Source of the DNA: Mobilicoccus caccae
Lineage (GTDB): Bacteria; Actinomycetota; Actinomycetes; Actinomycetales; Dermatophilaceae
Assembly (NCBI RefSeq): GCF_030161635.1
Contig: NZ_BSUO01000001.1
Span: 434,001 to 498,000, forward strand
Direction of reading: 5' to 3'
Length of the DNA: 64,000 nt
Below, piece after piece: positions 57,032 to 64,000 of this stretch (position 1 is its first letter; each line of letters starts with the position of its first letter). The notes under the pieces were generated by a model that worked only from the letters and a program-made list of their open reading frames with translations, was not told where the DNA came from and ran no database searches. A program made the translations under genes and the position numbers.

Positions 57032-57303
57032 GATCTTCCTCCTGGTCACGAGAGTTTCGCCCGTGTTCGGGTTGCCGCAGCGTCATTGATGAGGCACAGT
57101 CGAAGCGAGGTGTCGTCCGACTGGGTCCTGCCGGGGCGCGTGAGGTTGTGTTACCCGCCGCGCCGGAGTCCGAAACGTCGGTCTTCCGACTTCTCTTCGG
57201 GTGGTGTCCTCACAAGGGGTTCCACCCGGTCGATCCAAGGGCTTGACGCCATCCACGTCCGCCTGGCCAGGGGGTAGTCCACCCCGCCCGAGGAGGGAAC
57301 TGC

Positions 57304-57960
57304 ATGACCGTGCCGCTTCGGCCACTCCTCGCGGGCACCGGGGGAAGCCAGGAAGACGTAACGCAACCCACGTCCGACGCGATGACACGAATGACAGCCG
57401 CGTCACCCCTCGCCGAACTCGTTCCGGCGGCCATGGGCGGGGACACCGCGGCGTTGGAGGCTCTGATGCTCGCCGTGCGCGAGCGGGCCTTCCGTTATGC
57501 AAGGGCCAGGTTGGGTCGGTTCCCGCAGGCAGCGGGGGCCGCCGAGGATGCAGCGCAGGAGGTGTGTATCGCGGTGCTCACGTCATTGTCGCGGTACGAC
57601 GAGCGCGGCGTCCCGTTCGAGGCGTACGTGTACTCCATCTGTGCCCGCAAGGTCGCCGATGTGCAGCGGTCGATGTTCCGTCAGCCCGTACCCACCGACG
57701 AGGTCCCCGACCGGGCCGACCTCGACGCCGGTCCGGAGGAGCTCGTCGTGGCGGGTTCGCAGGCCGACGAGGCCTGGGAGCTGATGCAGTCGTTACCGGA
57801 TCACCAGCGTGAGCTCCTGACGCTGCGCGTGGCGGTCGGCCTGTCGGCCGAGGAGACCGCTTCTTCATTGGGCATGACCGCGGGGGCGGTCCGTGTCGCA
57901 CAGCATCGTGCGCTGGCCCGACTCCGTGAGATGTTCCACAAGCGCCAGGGGGAGGCGTAA
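57304..57960 (+). CDS. sigD: ECF sigma factor SigD
   Basis: 218 residues. Region 2 has [33 protein letters not shown]; region 4 has [42 protein letters not shown]. Closest in pattern to mycobacterial SigD, and the RsdA-like gene follows 3 nt later. The N-terminal ~25 residues are uncertain: start could be ATG 57304 or ATG 57382. Confidence 0.9.
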   Translation: MTVPLRPLLAGTGGSQEDVTQPTSDAMTRMTAASPLAELVPAAMGGDTAALEALMLAVRERAFRYARARLGRFPQAAGAAEDAAQEVCIAVLTSLSRYDERGVPFEAYVYSICARKVADVQRSMFRQPVPTDEVPDRADLDAGPEELVVAGSQADEAWELMQSLPDHQRELLTLRVAVGLSAEETASSLGMTAGAVRVAQHRALARLREMFHKRQGEA

Positions 57961-57963
57961 GAG

Positions 57964-59204
57964 ATGTCCGCCTCACTCGGCTTCGGGCCGATCAAGGACG
58001 ACGACGAATTGCTCGACCGGCTGGGTTCGCGGGGGTCGCACTCCGACGACGGTCTGGAGGGTGTGTTCGCGTCGTGGACCACGTCGATCGACGAGGACGA
58101 GCGCGCCTGCGCCCGTAACGTCGGTCCGCTCGGTTTGCGTCGCGTCGAGGGCCGCTCGGACGAGGAGACGGTCGCGGCCGCCTCGCAGCGCGTGCGCGTC
58201 GTCCGGGTGCCCCGTTCGCGTGCCGTCGCCGTCCTCGGCGCGCTGGCGCTGACGGTCTCCGGCGGTGGGGTCGCGGCCGCGATCAACCAGACCGAGCTCG
58301 CACCGGTGGTCCGGGCGATCGAGAAGGCCACGGCACCGATCGCCGCTCTGCAGGTCGCTGCCGGCACGCACAGCACGACGCCGACGCATTCCGCGTCCAG
58401 CCCCGCAGGGGTGCTGCCCGTGTTGGTCGACAAGGCACGCGGTCTGGCGAAGGACGGTCAGTACGGCAAGGCCCTCGGTGTCATCGAGGCCGTGCGCAGC
58501 ATGGCTCCCAAGGACGCCGTGGGACAGCAGATCACGGCGCAGGTCGATCAGCTCGAGAAGCAGATCACCGGCGGACCGGTGATCCTCGCCGACCCCCGCA
58601 GAAGGCGCCGCTCACGCGCACGCAGCCGACGACGACCCTCCTGTCGACCACGGCGACGGGCGCACCGGTCACCTCGCCGACGGCCACGTCCTCGGCTCCG
58701 GCCACGTCCTCCCCGCCGGCCACCACGTCGACGCCGGCCGAGGAGAAGCCGACCTCCACGACACCGGGTGACCCGACCAGCACGGGCGCCCCGACCTCCA
58801 CGGCACCCGCCGAGACGCCGGCCACCACCGCGCCGACGACGACGCTGGGCACCGCCGGTGGCGAACAGAACCCGGGCACGGCCTCGCCGTCGAAGGGTAC
58901 GGAGACCACGCCCACCAGTGGGGGCACCGAGGCTCCTCGGGGTTCGGTGAGCCCGAGCGCGCCGAGCGAGAGTGCCACGAACGCGCCGAAGACGGCCCAG
59001 GGATCCACGGCGCCGAAGTCGGCCGAGTCGACGAAGAAGTCGAAGTCCTCGACGAAGAAGACGACGAAGACGACCAAGGTGACGAAGAAGGCCGCGGCAC
59101 CCAAGGCGACGACGTCCGCCAAGGTTCCGTCCGCCGCGATCGACCCGGCGGTGAGTTCGGCCACGTCGACCGGTGCGGGAGCGTCGGCGACCTCGGTCGA
59201 CTGA
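57964..59204 (+). CDS. rsdA: Anti-sigma-D factor RsdA (frameshifted as sequenced)
   Basis: The N-terminal sigma-D-binding segment (FGPIKDDDELLDRLGSRG) is cytoplasmic, one helix (AVAVLGALALTVSGGGVAAAI) spans the membrane, and a long extracellular tail is rich in Thr/Pro/Ser and then Lys/Thr. The frame breaks at a five-C run (58593-58597); one added C gives ADPPQKAPLTRTQPTTTLL and a 413-residue protein ending GASATSVD. Regulated release of SigD by proteolysis is the known mode. Confidence 0.85.
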
Positions 59205-59230
59205 GTCGAATCCGGCCGCCAGCCCTGCCG

Positions 59231-59271
59231 GTTTGCCGACCAGCGATGGAGTTTCGCCGACCAGCGATGGG
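59231..59271 (+). repeat. Two tandem copies of a ~20-nt repeat upstream of guaB
   Basis: GTTTGCCGACCAGCGATGGA is followed directly by a copy with one extra C (GTTTCGCCGACCAGCGATGG). Lies 95 nt before guaB in the gap after rsdA; might be a regulator-binding pair or slippage product. Confidence 0.55.
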
Positions 59272-59354
59272 GTCTGTCCCATAACGATCTCGGACCCCGT
59301 CCGAGGTGTCGGCCGACGCCGACCGGGGCGGATCGGAGCCCATCTGGGGGCACG

Positions 59355-60904
<1,550 letters not shown>

Positions 60905-61307
60905 TCGCGCTCCCGCATGTATTCATCGCCTCGGCCTCGTCGGGGGTCGAGGGGTCGGGCCGGGACGTTCGGCCCGACGGACCCGGTCGTGAGACAGGCT
61001 CGGGCAGTGGAGCGCTCGGCCGAGGGTGGGCCTGCGGCGTTCGTCGATGCCGGGACTGGAGGGTCGCCGATCGGACCTTCCCGGGCGGCGTGAGATTCGA
61101 CTAGGACGCTTGTATAGTTGGGGGCGGTGACCCACCGACGCACCGTCCGGGCCCGGCCACGCCGGGTATCACGACTCCGGATCGCTGAACGCGAGATGCC
61201 GGGTGGGCCGCCCGAAGGGGAGGCCGCTCGCGCGGCCGTCGAGAACATCATTCTTCAGGGGGATCAGCCATGCCCATGACAGTGATCGACATGCGGGGAG
61301 GGGCTCG
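60905..61307 (+). promoter_or_regulatory. Intergenic region with promoter and leader of the rfbF cluster
   Basis: No gene in the first ~360 nt. TGTATAGT (61111-61118) is an extended -10; transcription from about 61125 would give a ~180-nt leader containing the perfect hairpin CCCGGC-CAC-GCCGGG (61152-61166). No clear -35. Confidence 0.45.
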
Positions 61308-61311
61308 ATGA
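61270..61311 (+). other. 13-codon leader ORF overlapping the rfbF start
   Basis: [13 protein letters not shown] with AGGGGGAT 5-12 nt upstream. Its TGA (61309-61311) overlaps the rfbF ATG (61308), the arrangement used for translational coupling. Confidence 0.4.
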
Positions 61312-62084
61312 AGGCAGTCATCCTGGCCGGAGGGCTGGGCACACGTCTGAGCGAGGAGACCACGCTCAAACCGAAGCCGATGGTCGAGGTGGGCGGCAGG
61401 CCCATCATGTGGCACATCATGAACGAGTACGCGGCGCACGGCATCAAGGACTTCGTCGTCTGCTGCGGATACAAGGCCGAGTACATCAAGGAGTGGTTCT
61501 CGACCTACGCCATGCGCAACTCGGACATGACGTTCGACCTGCGCAGCGGTGAGGTCCAGATCCACAAGCGCGACGTCGAGGACTGGCGGGTCACGCTGGT
61601 CGACACCGGGCTCAACTCGATGACCGGTGGACGTCTCAAGCGGGTGCGGGAGTACCTCGGCGACGAGACGTTCTGCTTCACCTACGGCGACGGCGTCTCC
61701 GACACCGACATCGGCGCGACGATCGAGTTCCACAAGGCCTCGGGTCGCCTGGCGACGATGACCGTCGTCCAGCCGCCGGGCCGGTTCGGCGCGATCTCCC
61801 TCGGTGCCAACGAGACGACCATCGAGCACTTCCAGGAGAAGCCCGACGGCGACGGCGCCTGGATCAACGGTGGCTACTTCGTGTGCGAGCCGGGTGTCAT
61901 CGACTACATCGAGGGCGACGACACCACGTGGGAGCAGGAGCCGCTGCGCAACCTCGCGCACGACGGCCAGCTCAACGCGTACAAGCACCCCGGCTTCTGG
62001 CAGCCGATGGACACCCTGAACGACAAGAACAAGCTCGAGAAACTGTGGGCCGGCGGATCGGCTCCGTGGAAGGTGTGGAACTGA
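61308..62084 (+). CDS. rfbF: Glucose-1-phosphate cytidylyltransferase
   Basis: Makes CDP-glucose from CTP and glucose-1-phosphate, the entry to CDP-dideoxy- and branched sugars. 258 residues with the nucleotidyltransferase start [26 protein letters not shown], the [10 protein letters not shown] metal loop, and [11 protein letters not shown]-like C-terminal region. ATG 61308 with GGGGAGGGG upstream. Overlaps the next gene. Confidence 0.93.
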   Translation: MKAVILAGGLGTRLSEETTLKPKPMVEVGGRPIMWHIMNEYAAHGIKDFVVCCGYKAEYIKEWFSTYAMRNSDMTFDLRSGEVQIHKRDVEDWRVTLVDTGLNSMTGGRLKRVREYLGDETFCFTYGDGVSDTDIGATIEFHKASGRLATMTVVQPPGRFGAISLGANETTIEHFQEKPDGDGAWINGGYFVCEPGVIDYIEGDDTTWEQEPLRNLAHDGQLNAYKHPGFWQPMDTLNDKNKLEKLWAGGSAPWKVWN

Positions 62085-63109
62085 TGAAGGTCCTCGTCAC
62101 CGGAACCGAGGGATACCTCGGCTGCCTGCTCGCCCCGATGCTCATCGACGCCGGTCACGACGTGGTCGCGGTCGACGCCGGGTTCTACAAGAACGGCTGG
62201 CTCTACAACGGCCTGACCTCCACCGCGCTGACCCTCGAGAAGGACATGCGCAACCTCACGCCTCAGGACTTCGAGGGTGTCGACGCGGTCGTCGCGATGG
62301 CCGAGCTGTCCAACGACCCGGTCGGTGACCTGGTCGGTCCGCTCACCTTCGAGATCAACCACAAGGGCAGCAGCCACGTGGCCTCGACGGCCAAGAAGGC
62401 CGGGGTCGAGCGGTTCGTCTACATGAGCTCCTGCTCGGTGTACGGCGTCGCCGACGGCACCGTCGACGAGACGAGCCCGGTCAACCCGCAGACGGCCTAC
62501 GGCGAGTGCAAGTACCTCACCGAGAAGGACCTGTGGGACCTGGCGGACGACGACTTCCACCCGGTCGCGCTGCGCAACGCCACCGCGTTCGGCGCCAGCC
62601 CGCGTCAGCGGTTCGACATCGTGCTCAACAACCTCGCGGGCCTGGCCTGGGTCGAGAAGAAGATCGCGATGACCTCCGACGGCACCCCGTGGCGTCCGAT
62701 GGCCCACGCCCTCGACCTGTGCAAGGGCATCATGACGATGCTCGAGGCGCCGGTGGAGAAGATCCACGGCGAGGCCTTCAACATCGGCGGCAACGAGAAC
62801 AACTACACGGTGCGCGAGATCGCCGAGACCGTGGCGGGCGAGTTCCCCGGCTGCGAGCTGTCCTTCGGTGAGCCCGGTCAGGACAACCGCAGCTACAAGG
62901 TCAGCTTCGACAAGGTCAAGGACACCCTCGGGTACACCCCCGACTGGGACCTCAAGGCGGGCGCCAAGCAGCTCCACGAGGTGTTCGAGGCCATCCAGCT
63001 GGACGCCGAGACCTTCTACGGCCGCGGCCACACGCGGCTCAAGCAGATCGACTACCTCCTCAAGACCGGTCAGGTCGACGAGAAGCTGTTCTGGAAGCGG
63101 GAGTGGTGA
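62084..63109 (+). CDS. NAD-dependent nucleotide-sugar epimerase/dehydratase (extended SDR)
   Basis: 341 residues. Cofactor motif TGTEGYLGCLL; the catalytic region has MSSCSVYG and AYGECK (Tyr-x3-Lys). FNIGGNENNYTVREIA is typical of nucleotide-sugar SDRs. It lacks a clear match to CDP-glucose 4,6-dehydratase, so its step (dehydratase, epimerase or reductase) is open. Its ATG overlaps the rfbF stop. Confidence 0.85.
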   Translation: MKVLVTGTEGYLGCLLAPMLIDAGHDVVAVDAGFYKNGWLYNGLTSTALTLEKDMRNLTPQDFEGVDAVVAMAELSNDPVGDLVGPLTFEINHKGSSHVASTAKKAGVERFVYMSSCSVYGVADGTVDETSPVNPQTAYGECKYLTEKDLWDLADDDFHPVALRNATAFGASPRQRFDIVLNNLAGLAWVEKKIAMTSDGTPWRPMAHALDLCKGIMTMLEAPVEKIHGEAFNIGGNENNYTVREIAETVAGEFPGCELSFGEPGQDNRSYKVSFDKVKDTLGYTPDWDLKAGAKQLHEVFEAIQLDAETFYGRGHTRLKQIDYLLKTGQVDEKLFWKREW

Positions 63110-63111
63110 GC

Positions 63112-63654
63112 ATGGAGTTCACGAAGACGGCCGTCGACGGCTGCTGGATCATCGACCTCACGCCCTTCGGCGACGAGCGCGGCGGGTTCGCGCGCACGTT
63201 CTGCGCCAAGGAGTTCGCCGAGCACGGCATCGAGACCGGCGTGGCCCAGGCCAACATGAGCTGGAACGCCAAGAAGGGCACCCTGCGCGGCATGCACCGC
63301 CAGATCGCGCCGGCGGCCGAGGGCAAGCTCGTGCGCTGCACCCGCGGTGTCATCGTCGACGCGTGCCTCGACCTGCGCGAGGACTCCCCGACGTTCGGCG
63401 AGCACGTCATGGTCGAGCTGTCGGCCGACAACCGCCGCGCCCTGTGGATCCCGCCGTACTGCGGTCACGGGTACCTGACGATGACCGACGACACCGAGGT
63501 CACCTACCAGGTCTCCGGCTTCTACAGCCCGGAGCACGAGCGCGGGCAGCGCTACGACGACCCGGCGTTCGGCCTGCAGTGGCCGGGTGAGGTCGAGGTC
63601 ATCAGCGACAAGGACAAGGCCTGGCCGGACTGGGACGGGAAGCCGATCAAGTGA
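63112..63654 (+). CDS. dTDP-4-dehydrorhamnose 3,5-epimerase-like protein (RfbC family)
   Basis: 180-residue cupin. RGMHRQIAPAAEGKLVRC holds the catalytic His and the Lys region; GHGYLTMTDDTEVTYQVSGF and a late PWPG-like LQWPGE follow. It acts on a 4-keto nucleotide sugar, perhaps the product of this cluster rather than dTDP-rhamnose. ATG 63112 preferred; GTG 63106 overlaps the preceding stop. Confidence 0.88.
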   Translation: MEFTKTAVDGCWIIDLTPFGDERGGFARTFCAKEFAEHGIETGVAQANMSWNAKKGTLRGMHRQIAPAAEGKLVRCTRGVIVDACLDLREDSPTFGEHVMVELSADNRRALWIPPYCGHGYLTMTDDTEVTYQVSGFYSPEHERGQRYDDPAFGLQWPGEVEVISDKDKAWPDWDGKPIK

Positions 63655-64000
63655 TCATCACCGACACGCTGCTCGCAGACCGCAAGGACAACCCGATCAA
63701 GGTCGGCATCGCCGGCCCCGGGTTCATGGCCAAGGGTCTGATCAACCACATCACCAACACCAAGACCGGCATGAGCGTCGCCGTCGTCTTCGCGCGGACT
63801 CCCGACAAGGGTGTCGCGGCGCTGGAGAACGCGGGGATCGACGCCGAGCGCATCGTCGTCGTCGACACCGCCGACGAGATCGATCGGGCGAGCGAGAACG
63901 GCCAGGTCGCGGTCACCTCCAGCTACGAGGCGATGACCGACTGCTCGGCGATCGAGTGCGTCGTCGACTGCACGGGTTCGGTCGAGTTCGGCTGCCACCT
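63651..64000 (+). CDS. NAD(P)-dependent oxidoreductase (partial, runs off the right edge)
   Basis: GTG 63651 overlaps the RfbC-like stop. The first 116 codons encode a Rossmann fold (KVGIAGPGFMAKGLINHI) with VVFARTPDKG and VVDCTGSVEFG, as in homoserine-dehydrogenase-like SAF/oxidoreductase proteins of sugar clusters. Function cannot be refined from this part. Confidence 0.75.
   Translation, partial: MIITDTLLADRKDNPIKVGIAGPGFMAKGLINHITNTKTGMSVAVVFARTPDKGVAALENAGIDAERIVVVDTADEIDRASENGQVAVTSSYEAMTDCSAIECVVDCTGSVEFGCH

Overview
This window is chromosomal DNA from a high-GC actinomycete. The genes have a strong G/C third-position bias. They include WhiB, an RsdA-type anti-sigma factor, the 32-residue ribosomal protein bS22, CIRCE-controlled groES-groEL, System II cytochrome c assembly and many leaderless start codons. 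Gene order follows the Mycobacterium tuberculosis neighbourhoods ppx-proC-hemACDB-hemL-ccdA-resB-ccsB-menA/E/B/C and groES/groEL-whiB3-sigD-guaB. The lack of a bldC-like gene beside proC and the general content fit Micrococcales better than Mycobacteriales, but I cannot name a genus.

Layout. 1-8 kb: mutY (runs off the left edge), a MarR regulator divergent from an MMPL transporter, disA, radA, a frameshifted methyltransferase and a cysteine-rich protein. 8-16.7 kb: ppx, a TIM-barrel isomerase, proline dehydrogenase, proC, a GNAT enzyme, acuC, bS22, an SDR, a PlsC acyltransferase and a glutaredoxin-like protein. 16.9-29.1 kb: a tightly overlapping heme and cytochrome c operon (hemA, hemC, cobA-hemD, hemB, marR, hemL, phosphatase, tlpA-like, ccdA, resB, ccsB, DUF4229).

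29.4-41.4 kb: a 12-kb TniA/TniB-type transposon has split a small 111-codon host gene. It has ~70-bp terminal inverted repeats and a perfect 8-bp target duplication. Its cargo is merR-merA (mercury) and cmtR-cadD (cadmium/lead). Its tniA is interrupted by an IS3-family element. That element carries an IS110-family and an IS256-family insertion, and the IS256-family element is itself split by another IS3-family element. Removing each element with one copy of its target duplication restores the reading frame of the gene it hit.

41.6-53 kb: menaquinone genes (menA, menE, menB, menC) mixed with an SDR, another IS110-family element, an acyltransferase, a NUDIX hydrolase and a phosphotransacetylase-like protein that has lost its catalytic residues. 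53-61 kb: a methyltransferase, groES-groEL, whiB3, sigD-rsdA and guaB. 61.3-64 kb: the start of a nucleotide-sugar cluster (rfbF, an epimerase, an RfbC-like protein, an oxidoreductase) that runs off the right edge.

Two points affect the whole window. First, ten single-base losses, every one in a run of G or C, break otherwise intact genes including hemL, hemD and guaB. They look like homopolymer under-calls rather than biology. Second, about a dozen genes start 6-7 nt after a TANNNT box, which is the signature of leaderless transcripts.
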